Assembly (NCBI GenBank): GCA_039583705.1
Contig: JAVKSM010000111.1
Span: 1 to 10,874 of the forward strand
Origin: JAVKSM01 sp039583705
GTDB taxonomy: Bacteria > Actinomycetota > Actinomycetes > Mycobacteriales > Pseudonocardiaceae
Length of the DNA: 10,874 nucleotides
Direction: 5' to 3'
Part shown: positions 1 through 6,170 of the stretch, piece by piece
Layout: every line of letters begins with the position of its first letter
How positions within the stretch are numbered: position 1 is the stretch's first letter
Program-made: the position numbers and the translations under genes
Notes under the pieces: generated by a model
The model's input: only the letters and a program-made list of their open reading frames with translations
What the model was told of the DNA's origin: nothing
The model's database searches: none

Positions 1-216
1 CTGCCGGGCCACCGCCTTGCCCGCGACACCGGACGGGGGGTCCAGCGGGTCGACGCGCCCCAGGTTGACAGCCGGGTCGGTCCACCCACCGGGGCCGAGC
101 CAGTCGACGAGCCGGCGGGCCGCCAGCAGCGGCGTGAGCCGCTTGCGGGCCTCGTCGTCGATCGCCTGCCATGCCTTCGCGGGGATCGGCGCGAGTGGGC
201 GCAGCAGATGGTCCAT
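1..216 (-). CDS. enc: Family 1 encapsulin shell protein, N-terminal 72 codons (runs off the window)
   Basis: Encapsulins (linocin/CFP29 family, HK97 phage-capsid fold) self-assemble into protein nanocompartments in the cytoplasm and package enzymes carrying a short C-terminal tag. The visible product begins MDHLLRPLAPIPAKAWQAID and continues with a DEARKRLTPLLAARRLVDW stretch and GPGGW...AVNLGRV. This matches the family's N-terminal pattern: M-x-x-L-x-R-x-L-A-P-I, then an acidic helix, then [AG]RR.VD..GP.GW...AVN.GR. Full-length members have about 265-275 residues, so roughly the first quarter is here and the rest lies left of position 1. ATG at 216 is chosen because it aligns with the family start. 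An in-frame GTG at 225 would overlap the hemerythrin stop (GTGA) and cannot be excluded. Only 5 bp separate this ATG from the upstream stop, so the two genes form one operon and are probably translationally coupled. The cargo tag on the upstream gene independently supports the call. Confidence 0.9.
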   Translation of the reverse strand, partial: MDHLLRPLAPIPAKAWQAIDDEARKRLTPLLAARRLVDWLGPGGWTDPAVNLGRVDPLDPPSGVAGKAVARQ

Positions 217-221
217 CGTGC

Positions 222-809
222 TCACCGTCCCTTCAGGCTCCCGATACCCAGCGAACCGTCGGACATGCGGGTCGTCTCATCCGAGGGGTCCAGCTCCCGC
301 TCGACCTCGCGGACGTAGCCCTCGGGGTCCTTGTCCGAGGTGTCGAGGCATCGGGTGTTCTCGGCCTCGGCGACGAACGCCGCGAACCGCCGGCCGAGCG
401 ACTCGCGCAATCCGCTCGCGGCGTTGCGCCGGAAGTCGGCGAGGCCCTCGCGTTCCTCCTCGGCCATGTGGTCGTCGTTGGCCAGCCGCGCCGCGTCGAC
501 GGCCTGCCACCACGCCTGGCTGCCCACCGGGTGCCGGGCTGCGCCGTGCACGGCGTCCCGGATGGCGTTGTGGTCGCGGATGGCGTCCAGCGTCTCAGCC
601 TCGGGATCCTCGCCCCGGCGCAGCAACTGCGGGTAGAAGATGTCCTCCTCGGCGAGGGCGTGCACGTCAAGTCGCCGCGCCAGGGGGTCCCACACCGCCG
701 CCAGCTCGTCCGGACCGGCCGAACGTCGGCCCCGCAGGTCGTCGAGGTCGGCGAATCCGCGGCGGAACCTGTCGTGGTCGTCGAGGATCAGCCGGGTGAT
801 GTCGGGCAC
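222..809 (-). CDS. Hemerythrin-domain protein, encapsulin cargo
   Basis: This is a 195-residue hemerythrin (HHE) protein that binds a di-iron centre. Encapsulated hemerythrins are known cargo of family 1 encapsulins and are thought to bind O2 or NO or to buffer oxidative stress. Candidate ligands sit in the usual four-helix pattern: H12 (DDHD), H50 with E54/E55 (VHALAEED), H80 (RDHNAIRD) and H114 with E118 (DDHMAEEE). The last 12 residues, DGSLGIGSLKGR, match the canonical encapsulin targeting peptide, joined by a linker rich in charged residues (about residues 150-183). The start is GTG at 809, which places ITRLILDDHDRF at the expected N-terminus. The upstream frame stays open to a stop at 909-911 but has no better start, and the ribosome site here is weak. 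It is directly followed by the encapsulin gene. The preceding intergenic gap (810-1030) presumably holds the promoter, but I see no convincing -35/-10 pair. Confidence 0.93.
   Translation of the reverse strand: MPDITRLILDDHDRFRRGFADLDDLRGRRSAGPDELAAVWDPLARRLDVHALAEEDIFYPQLLRRGEDPEAETLDAIRDHNAIRDAVHGAARHPVGSQAWWQAVDAARLANDDHMAEEEREGLADFRRNAASGLRESLGRRFAAFVAEAENTRCLDTSDKDPEGYVREVERELDPSDETTRMSDGSLGIGSLKGR
225..260 (-). other. Encapsulin targeting peptide coding segment
   Basis: These codons encode residues 184-195 of the hemerythrin, DGSLGIGSLKGR, directly before its stop. The LGIGSLKG core is the classic cargo-loading peptide that docks on the inner face of family 1 encapsulins. Its position at the extreme C-terminus, behind a flexible linker and next to the shell gene, makes the cargo assignment firm. 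Confidence 0.93.
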
Positions 810-882
810 AGATCCGGACGGTACCGGCTCGCTGCCGTCCCGGCCGGACGAAGCGGTCGCGGTCCACGCCAGGTGGTGGTTG

Positions 883-984
883 TCAAGCCGGCGAAGACAG
901 GTTCTGGTTCAGCTGCACGAGCAGCGTGGCGGCGTGCCGGTGGAGGGGTTCGGCGACGTCGAAGTGGTCGTCCGACTGCTTAAC
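883..984 (-). pseudogene. Coding-like remnant or unannotated small gene, no usable start
   Basis: Read on the minus strand, this frame gives about 33 residues that include KQSDDHFDVAEPLHRHAA and end in NQNLSSPA before a TGA at 885-883. In the 32 codons after the first GTT, 29 end in G or C, the pattern of real genes in this genome. The frame is open upstream to a TAG near 1041 but has no ATG, GTG or TTG ahead of the coding-like part. A purine-rich GGAGAGGGGGCG precedes a GTT codon at 984-982, as if a GTG start had been lost or the 5' part removed. I do not recognise the peptide. It could be the 3' end of a gene truncated when the neighbouring toxin locus arrived, or a chance open stretch. Confidence 0.3.
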
Positions 985-999
985 CGCCCCCTCTCCCGC

Positions 1000-1012
1000 G
1001 CCTAGACTAGGC
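1000..1012. repeat. 13-bp palindrome GCCTAG-A-CTAGGC in the gap before the hemerythrin gene
   Basis: Two perfect 6-bp inverted arms flank a single central base. CTAG is normally scarce in high-GC bacterial DNA, so two copies within one short palindrome stand out. It lies about 190 bp upstream of the hemerythrin start and 19 bp past the immunity gene's stop. It could be an operator, part of a small hairpin, or a junction mark at the edge of the low-GC toxin cassette. No regulator can be named. The rest of the 810-1030 gap holds the coding-like remnant and no recognisable promoter. Confidence 0.4.
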
Positions 1013-1030
1013 CCATCTGCTCGAGATCCG

Positions 1031-1324
1031 TCATCGACCTAGCAGATCGGCAAACGCACCGGACGCGAGCGCCTCAATCGCCGCAACAATGTTGTCCCGG
1101 GTGACCGCCGGTACGATAATCATCATCGGCGCACTAAAGTATGCGCTGCTGGACGCAAAAGCATCACCACATTCCTGCGCGAGGCGAACAGGATCGTATA
1201 CGGTGGGCCGGATCTCCATGTCTCCAAATTGGATGACAAGGTCGGCAAAGTAGCCCTTCGCCTCGATCTCCGAAGAGTAGTCATCATAGTAGCCGGGAAA
1301 ATTGATTGAATATGGATTCTTCAC
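1031..1324 (-). CDS. Putative immunity protein for the adjacent RHS toxin
   Basis: This is a 97-residue protein without signal peptide or membrane helix, so cytoplasmic. I do not recognise a named family. Visible features are an aromatic, acidic N-terminus (GYYDDYSSEIE), a central ADLVIQFGDMEIRPTVYDP segment suggesting paired strands, an APMMIIVPAV strand, and a C-terminal helix (IVAAIEALASG). Its role is inferred from context. It starts 10 bp after the RHS toxin stop on the same strand, and the RHS TAG overlaps its likely ribosome site (AGGTGAT, 5 nt before GTG at 1324). It also shares the tip's low GC (25 of 60 bases G+C at 1261-1320). Small genes in this position are classically cognate immunity proteins, which would bind and block the toxin tip in the producer and its kin. 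I see no clear resemblance to Tsi2. A stand-alone hypothetical protein is the alternative. Confidence 0.72.
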   Translation of the reverse strand: MKNPYSINFPGYYDDYSSEIEAKGYFADLVIQFGDMEIRPTVYDPVRLAQECGDAFASSSAYFSAPMMIIVPAVTRDNIVAAIEALASGAFADLLGR

Positions 1325-1334
1325 AGGAGATCAC

Positions 1335-4300
1335 CTATCGGGTCTTGATCCGACTTAGGAGGTCCACATACTGCCCGGGAGTGAGGGATGCGTCCGGGGA
1401 AGGAACGATTTCGTAGTGTGTGAGATCCCGGCCGCGTTGAATAAATCCCAGCTCACCAGGTACGGACTCTGGATCGATCTCGTGAGGGACGAACCCGCGA
1501 GCGGAAACGCTCTCAGGGTTGTCGAAGACCGAAACGCCGTGCGTACCCTTAACGGTTCCCGTGCCGGGATCGACGCGGTACTCGTTGGGTCGCGGCGAGA
1601 AAGTTGGTTCCTCACCGGCTTTAGCCCCACGGTAAAACTGCTGTCCGCTTTCACAACCCATCAGGCCGAGTGGATCTACCCAATATGTGGGATTGCGAAC
1701 GTAGGTGTGGGGGTTGGGGCCAGCGGCCAGGCCGAGGGGATCGTTGCTCTCGTATCTACCACCAGCCGGGTCGTAGTAGCGGTAGTAGTTGTAGCTGAGC
1801 TGGGTCTCGTCATCATGGTACTGACCAGGGAAGCGGAGCGAGCAGGAGGCTCCGCCCTCGCTCCGGGCTACAGTCGTTCCCCAGAGGGAAGTGCGAGGGC
1901 GCCAGGCGAGGTTCCCGTCAGGATCGACCATCTCGGTGGGGGTGCCGACGAGGTCGGTGACGATGGCGTAGAACTGTTCGTCGACCCACTGCTGGGGGGC
2001 GTCGCGCAGTGGCGCGCGTTCGGTTTGGGTGAGGGGGCGGAAGCTGTCGGGTTCCCACTCCCAGGTGGTAATGCGGGCGGGGTCGTCGGGGGCGGTGGTG
2101 TGGGTTTGCTCGGCGAGTAGCACGCCGTCCCAGGTGAAGTCGGTCTGTTCGGCGACGCTCGTCCCGTCGGCCGCGAGGCGTTGCTTGGCGGTCCGGCGAC
2201 CGAGCGGGTCGTAGCGGTAGCGCCAGCGGGTTCCGTCGGGGGTGGTGGCGGCGACCAGGCGGTCGTCGCCGTCCCAGGTGTAGTGCCAGGTGCGGGGCTT
2301 GGCCGAGAGCCGCTTGTGTTGGCGCAGGGTGATCCGGCCCTGGGCGTCGTGCTGGTAGCGGAGGTCGCCGGCGCGGCGGATGAGGGTGCCGGAGTACTCG
2401 CGCTCGCCTCGGGCGTCGGCGTCGAGCGAGTCAGGCGTCTGCGGTGGGGTGGGCCAGACCGCGTCGGTGAGGTTGCCGGCCGGGTCGTAGGCGTAGCGCT
2501 CGGTCCACCCGGTCCCGTGCACCGCGGTGACCCGCCCTACCGGGTCGAGGTCGAAGCGGCGGACACCGGAGAGGTGGTCGTCGATAGTGCTGAGGTAGCC
2601 GTCGGGTCGGTAGCCGTAGGACCGGCGCTGCACCAGCCGCGCCTGCCGCGCCGAGGCTGGCGAGTCGAGGCCGAGGCCCGGGCCGGCGGCGGTGAGGGTC
2701 TGAGAGACCAATCGGTGGTTGGCATCCCAGGACTGGGCGAGCAGCACGCCGACACCGATGTGGCGCTCGACCTCCCGGCCGGCGCCGTCGTAGTCGAAGC
2801 TCACCGTCTGCCCGGCGGTGTGCAGGGCGACCGGTGCGCCGCCCGGGCCGTACTCCCATACGCTCTCCGCGCCGGAGGGGGTGCGGCGGTGGGTGCGCCG
2901 GCCTGACAAGTCGTAGCGGGAGGTGAGGGTACGACCGTTGCAGGTCTCGGCGATTATCCGCCCGAGCGGGTCGCGTTCGAAGCTGACCTCGGCGTCGGCA
3001 TTGGTCGCGCGCAGCATCCGGCCAGCCGCGTCGTAGTCAAACGTCGCGATGGTGTCGCCGGAGTGCTGCTCGACCACGTTGCCGAGCAGATCGCGGATGT
3101 AGCGGGTGGTTTGCCCGGCGCCGTTGCTGCGCTCGATGAGTTGGCCGGCGCCGTCGTAGGCATAGCGCAACTCCCGGCCGTTGAAGTCGGTCTCGGAGAC
3201 GAGGTTAGCGGCCGGGTCGTAGTCGTAGCGCCACACCAGGCCCTGTGGGTTGGTGACACTCACCATGCGCAACTCTGTGTCGTAGGAGAACTCCAGCCGC
3301 GCTCCGTCCGGTGCGATCCGCGCGGCGGGCAGGTCGAAGGGACCAATCTCGGTGCGGGTCACCTGCCCCAGGGCATCCACATATTCGACGGGGTTGCCCT
3401 CCCCGTCGTAGCGCCACCGCTCCCACGCCCCGTCAGGCAAGCTGCGCCAGGCCAGCTTGCCCTCGGTCGTCCAGCCGAACCGAGTCACCCCACCCCCCGG
3501 GTCGGTGAGCGCGACCACCCGCCCGAAACCGTCCCGGGCATACCAAGTGACAGCCCCAGTCGGGTCGGTGACAGTGATGACCAGACCGGCGGCATCTGTT
3601 TCTATTCGGCGGGTGTGGCCCACGGCGTCGGTGACCGCGGCCAGATGCCCCCGCTCGTCATAGCCGTAGCTGGTGGTGGCGCCCAGCGGGTCGGTCAGCG
3701 CGGTGAGGTTGCCCCGCCCGTCCCAGCTCTGCCGCCACACCGCCCCGTCAGGGCCAGTGACCACCACCGGCAACCCCAGCTCGTTGTACTCCGCAAGGAC
3801 CCGGCTGCCGTCCGGGCGGGTGACCGCGACCAGGTTGCCCGCCCCGTCGTAGGCGTAGCGGGTGGTGCGCCCCAGCGGATCGGTGCGCACGATCAGCCGG
3901 TCATAGCGGTCCCACACCGACACCGTCGCGCCGCCCAGCGGGTCGACCTCCCGCACCACCTGGCCCCGCTCATTGAGGTGGAACCTGCTCACCTGCCCGA
4001 ACGAGTTGGTGAAGGTCGTGACCCGGTTCTCCAGGTCGTAGGCGAGAGTGCCGTTCATACACCCAGCGGAACCCTCGGTGCGCACACAGCGACCGGTCTC
4101 GTCATAGCTGTAGCGGTAAACCACATTATTGCGGTCCCGCCAGTCGGTGAGCCGCCCCGCGGCATCATAGTCGAAACGCAACGGGATGCCGGAGGAGTTG
4201 GTCACCTCGGTGAGCAGCCCCCGGTCGTCGTAGCCGTAGCGGACCAACACCACATCAGCCTCGCCGCCACCGCCGGCGCTGATGCCGGCGCCGGCGGCTC

Positions 4301-5765
4301 CACTGGTGCCGGCGGAGCCGAGCAGGCGCAGGGCGGTGATCCGTCCACCACTGGTGTCCACCCCGATGCGGTAGCCGCCGCAGTGGCGGACCTCGGTCAG
4401 CACCCCACCCGGGTCGTAGACGAGGTCGATCCGGTTGCCGTTGCGGTCGGTGACCGCCCGCAGCGGCACCACCCGACGCCACGGCGGGCCGGTCGGGCCG
4501 AAGTGCAGGGTGCGGCCGCGCCGCGGATCGGTGATGGTATAGCCACCCTCGTCGGCACGGCGCAGCGACCAGCGCGGCCCCTCCTCGGGCAGCACCGGGT
4601 CCCCGCCGACCGGGACGGGGTACACCAGCAACATCCCGTCCCTGCCGGCGTAGTACACCCGGGCGTCCTCGACCTCCAGCCGCTGATCCAGCGTGCAAGC
4701 CCACGAGTGGCCGAACCAGCCCCCCACCCGGTAGGACGAGTAGTGGGTGCGGGACAGCAGCAGCGGCAGCAGCCCGCCCAACTCGACGTCGGTCTGACCC
4801 AGCACCACCCGCCCGGTGGCCACATCGACCGGGTCGCCGCACTCGGTCAGCGCTTCTTCCTCCCGGGCGACTCCCGCAGCCTCCCCCTCTGCAGCTTCCC
4901 CGGCGCGCAACGCCAGGCCGGCCTTGGCGCCGAAACCAAGGGTGACCACAGAGAACACATCGACGGCGACGTTGAGCCAGGAACCGTCGCCAGCCAGCGC
5001 CAGCATCAGGTTGCACACCAGGGCCACCGCCGAGGCCAAAGCTGCCAGCCCCAACAGGATCGGGGACAGAAAATCCAACCCGGGGATCCAGGAGATGAGC
5101 AACGCGACCGTGCCCAACACGGTGGCGATCTGCTCGGCGATGTTGGCGATGGTCCGCAGCAGGTCGACATGCTCGTCGACCCAGTGGGTGAACTGATCCC
5201 ACCAGGAGTCCTTGAGCCCGTCGTGGTCGATGCTGTCGCTGATCGCCCGGGCGGCCCGCCCGGCATGCTCATCACGGTGCGCGACAGCGTCGGCCAGCTT
5301 GCGCTGGGCGGCGCGCAGAGCACTGACCCCATCGTCATGAGAGTTCTGACGGTTGCGCTCCGCGCTGACCTGCTCCGAGGTCGGATTGGCCGGCGGTCGA
5401 GCCGGCGGCTGGTTCGCGGTGATGACCCCTTGGGCGGCCTTGGCGTCGCTCAGCGCGCTGTCAGCCAACGACTGGGCATAGCTCAGCTCCGGGGCGTAAC
5501 CCCGCAGCGCACCCCCGGCGGTGGCATACCGGCCATGAGCCTTGTCCAGCCGCCCGGCCAGATCACCAGCCGACGCGGCGAAGGTCCGCCCCGCCTCGGC
5601 GTCCCACCCCTGCGTCGTCGCCAGCCTGCGCAGATTGGCTGCCTGCCGGATGATCTCATCAGCCATGTCAGACAACGACCTGGCCACCCGCTCGACCTCG
5701 TCAGGATCACCCGGAACCGGATCCGAACCAGCCAACGGCGACCAATCAGTCGGCCGCCGGCTCAC
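1335..5765 (-). CDS. RHS-repeat polymorphic toxin with WXG100-like head and Tse2-like C-terminal tip
   Basis: This is a 1476-residue secreted effector. Residues 1-115 are an alpha-helical ESX/WXG100-like region with a WDA turn at 54-56. A second helical stretch (about 130-200) precedes a strongly hydrophobic segment (about 204-260, possibly two or three membrane helices). DUF6531 (about 309-385: CGDPVDVATGRV, RTHYSSYRVGGWFGHSW) leads into close to thirty YD/RHS repeats (about 449-1230). The RHS core follows at 1310-1368, then a 108-residue tip (1369-1476). RHS shells enclose the toxic tip and release it after cleavage near the DPxGL motif. No PAAR or VgrG-like domain is present. The ESX-like head and the ESX-like gene in front suggest type VII secretion rather than T6SS. 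The start is GTG at 5765 with GGAAGG 4 nt upstream, overlapping the previous stop as GTGA. The last ~110 codons are AT-richer than the body, typical of tip swapping. Confidence 0.93.
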   Translation of the reverse strand: MSRRPTDWSPLAGSDPVPGDPDEVERVARSLSDMADEIIRQAANLRRLATTQGWDAEAGRTFAASAGDLAGRLDKAHGRYATAGGALRGYAPELSYAQSLADSALSDAKAAQGVITANQPPARPPANPTSEQVSAERNRQNSHDDGVSALRAAQRKLADAVAHRDEHAGRAARAISDSIDHDGLKDSWWDQFTHWVDEHVDLLRTIANIAEQIATVLGTVALLISWIPGLDFLSPILLGLAALASAVALVCNLMLALAGDGSWLNVAVDVFSVVTLGFGAKAGLALRAGEAAEGEAAGVAREEEALTECGDPVDVATGRVVLGQTDVELGGLLPLLLSRTHYSSYRVGGWFGHSWACTLDQRLEVEDARVYYAGRDGMLLVYPVPVGGDPVLPEEGPRWSLRRADEGGYTITDPRRGRTLHFGPTGPPWRRVVPLRAVTDRNGNRIDLVYDPGGVLTEVRHCGGYRIGVDTSGGRITALRLLGSAGTSGAAGAGISAGGGGEADVVLVRYGYDDRGLLTEVTNSSGIPLRFDYDAAGRLTDWRDRNNVVYRYSYDETGRCVRTEGSAGCMNGTLAYDLENRVTTFTNSFGQVSRFHLNERGQVVREVDPLGGATVSVWDRYDRLIVRTDPLGRTTRYAYDGAGNLVAVTRPDGSRVLAEYNELGLPVVVTGPDGAVWRQSWDGRGNLTALTDPLGATTSYGYDERGHLAAVTDAVGHTRRIETDAAGLVITVTDPTGAVTWYARDGFGRVVALTDPGGGVTRFGWTTEGKLAWRSLPDGAWERWRYDGEGNPVEYVDALGQVTRTEIGPFDLPAARIAPDGARLEFSYDTELRMVSVTNPQGLVWRYDYDPAANLVSETDFNGRELRYAYDGAGQLIERSNGAGQTTRYIRDLLGNVVEQHSGDTIATFDYDAAGRMLRATNADAEVSFERDPLGRIIAETCNGRTLTSRYDLSGRRTHRRTPSGAESVWEYGPGGAPVALHTAGQTVSFDYDGAGREVERHIGVGVLLAQSWDANHRLVSQTLTAAGPGLGLDSPASARQARLVQRRSYGYRPDGYLSTIDDHLSGVRRFDLDPVGRVTAVHGTGWTERYAYDPAGNLTDAVWPTPPQTPDSLDADARGEREYSGTLIRRAGDLRYQHDAQGRITLRQHKRLSAKPRTWHYTWDGDDRLVAATTPDGTRWRYRYDPLGRRTAKQRLAADGTSVAEQTDFTWDGVLLAEQTHTTAPDDPARITTWEWEPDSFRPLTQTERAPLRDAPQQWVDEQFYAIVTDLVGTPTEMVDPDGNLAWRPRTSLWGTTVARSEGGASCSLRFPGQYHDDETQLSYNYYRYYDPAGGRYESNDPLGLAAGPNPHTYVRNPTYWVDPLGLMGCESGQQFYRGAKAGEEPTFSPRPNEYRVDPGTGTVKGTHGVSVFDNPESVSARGFVPHEIDPESVPGELGFIQRGRDLTHYEIVPSPDASLTPGQYVDLLSRIKTR
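1338..1661 (-). other. Toxin tip domain (residues 1369-1476), probable Tse2-like ADP-ribosyltransferase fold
   Basis: This domain starts right after the second DPLGL of the RHS core. Its landmarks are FYRG (R1379), THGVSVFDNP (S1412, F1414, D1415), VPGELGFIQRG and THYEIVPSP (E1452). From memory, the Pseudomonas T6SS toxin Tse2 has the same order of elements: an early YR, a central G-x-SVFD, an IP..L stretch and a late ATHYTIMP. Tse2 has an ADP-ribosyltransferase-like fold and kills from inside the cytoplasm. I infer a Tse2-like (ADPRTs_Tse2) toxin on this motif order alone, without alignment. Whether it really uses NAD+ cannot be seen. Other ART-type tips are the main alternative. Confidence 0.6.
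1662..1838 (-). other. RHS repeat-associated core with autocleavage-type DPLGL motifs
   Basis: Residues 1310-1368 contain the conserved core signature, PGQYHDDETQLSYNYYRYYD, followed by PAGGRYESNDPLGL and then YVRNPTYWVDPLGL. There are two DPLGL copies, at 1342-1346 and 1364-1368. In studied RHS proteins this core plugs the shell and self-cleaves near the last such motif to free the tip. The composition shift begins just after this segment, which marks it as the recombination border between conserved shell and variable toxin. Confidence 0.88.
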
Positions 5766-6076
5766 GAGGCCTTCCGTCCACCCCCGGGCGAGGGGTGCTT
5801 CGTCAGCTCGTTGGCCAGATCGGTGTCGGTCCGCTGATAGGCATCGGCACTCTCGATGGCCATCTTCTGATGAGCCTCGACCGCGGAGACCAGCTTGCCG
5901 CGGTGGATCGTCCAGTTGTCCACGAAGTCATCCATCGCCTGGGACAGCCCGGGATGACCCAGTACCCCGACACCGGGCTTGCTGGCCTCAGCGCGCCGCA
6001 GGACGTCCTTGATCTGCCCAAGCCCCTCGCCGGTTGACCGGAGCAACGCCAGATCGACCTTGAGATGGCCACCCAT
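5762..6076 (-). CDS. ESX/WXG100-like small helical protein, putative secretion partner of the RHS toxin
   Basis: This 104-residue, almost entirely alpha-helical protein begins MGGHLKVDLALLRSTGEGL. It has a short loop (SKPGVGVLGHPGLSQ) and then a helix with DFVDNW, and ends with a helix containing AYQRTDTDLA followed by a polar tail (HPSPGGGRKAS). YQRTD fits the YxxxD/E general secretion motif of mycobacterial-type T7SS substrates, placed after a W-containing helix as in EsxB/EspC-type proteins. Its TGA overlaps the GTG start of the RHS gene by 4 nt, so the two are translationally coupled. They probably form a heterodimer in which this protein supplies the export signal that the RHS head lacks. 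ATG at 6076, preceded by GGGGGAG, gives a family-like N-terminus. A longer in-frame start at 6238 would run back into mreB and adds Arg/Pro-rich sequence typical of non-coding frames. No secretion machinery is encoded in the window. Confidence 0.82.
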   Translation of the reverse strand: MGGHLKVDLALLRSTGEGLGQIKDVLRRAEASKPGVGVLGHPGLSQAMDDFVDNWTIHRGKLVSAVEAHQKMAIESADAYQRTDTDLANELTKHPSPGGGRKAS

Positions 6077-6125
6077 GACTCCCCCAACCACCCTGCCGAG
6101 CTCGCCTACCGGGGCACGACCATAC

Positions 6126-6163
6126 CCCGCTCCTTCGGTTCCTCGGCACCGATGAGGAGCGGG
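6126..6163 (-). terminator. Hairpin after mreB, probable terminator without a U-tract
   Basis: An 8-bp perfect inverted repeat (CCCGCTCC/GGAGCGGG, plus-strand arms 6126-6133 and 6156-6163) encloses a second 5-bp stem (TCGGT at 6135-6139, ACCGA at 6148-6152) with an 8-nt loop. It begins 7 bp past the mreB stop. No T-run follows in the transcribed direction, which is common for actinobacterial terminators. It separates the cell-wall genes from the toxin locus. The rest of the 94-bp gap shows no clear promoter. Confidence 0.55.
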
Positions 6164-6170
6164 CTCGGCG

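Noticed and set aside
881..886. TTGACA on the minus strand as a -35 box for the hemerythrin operon.
   Set aside because: At the expected 17-nt spacing the sequence is ACCGCG, which is not a plausible -10 element. The hexamer also overlaps the end of the coding-like fragment.
222..1005. Several plus- and minus-strand open frames overlapping the hemerythrin gene.
   Set aside because: They are Arg/Pro/Ser-rich alternate-frame readings. Only the minus-strand frame 222-809 carries the HHE histidines and the cargo tag.
1002..1034. A micro-ORF (MTDLEQMGLV) whose ATG overlaps the immunity gene's TGA by 4 nt.
   Set aside because: Ten codons with no ribosome site of its own and nothing recognisable. 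The overlap is most likely chance.
3063..5837. A 924-codon open frame on the plus strand opposite the RHS gene.
   Set aside because: Its product is a low-complexity run rich in Gly, Pro, Arg, Val and His with no domain. It arises because the antisense frame of a GC-rich, codon-biased gene rarely meets stops. The opposite strand encodes clear RHS motifs.
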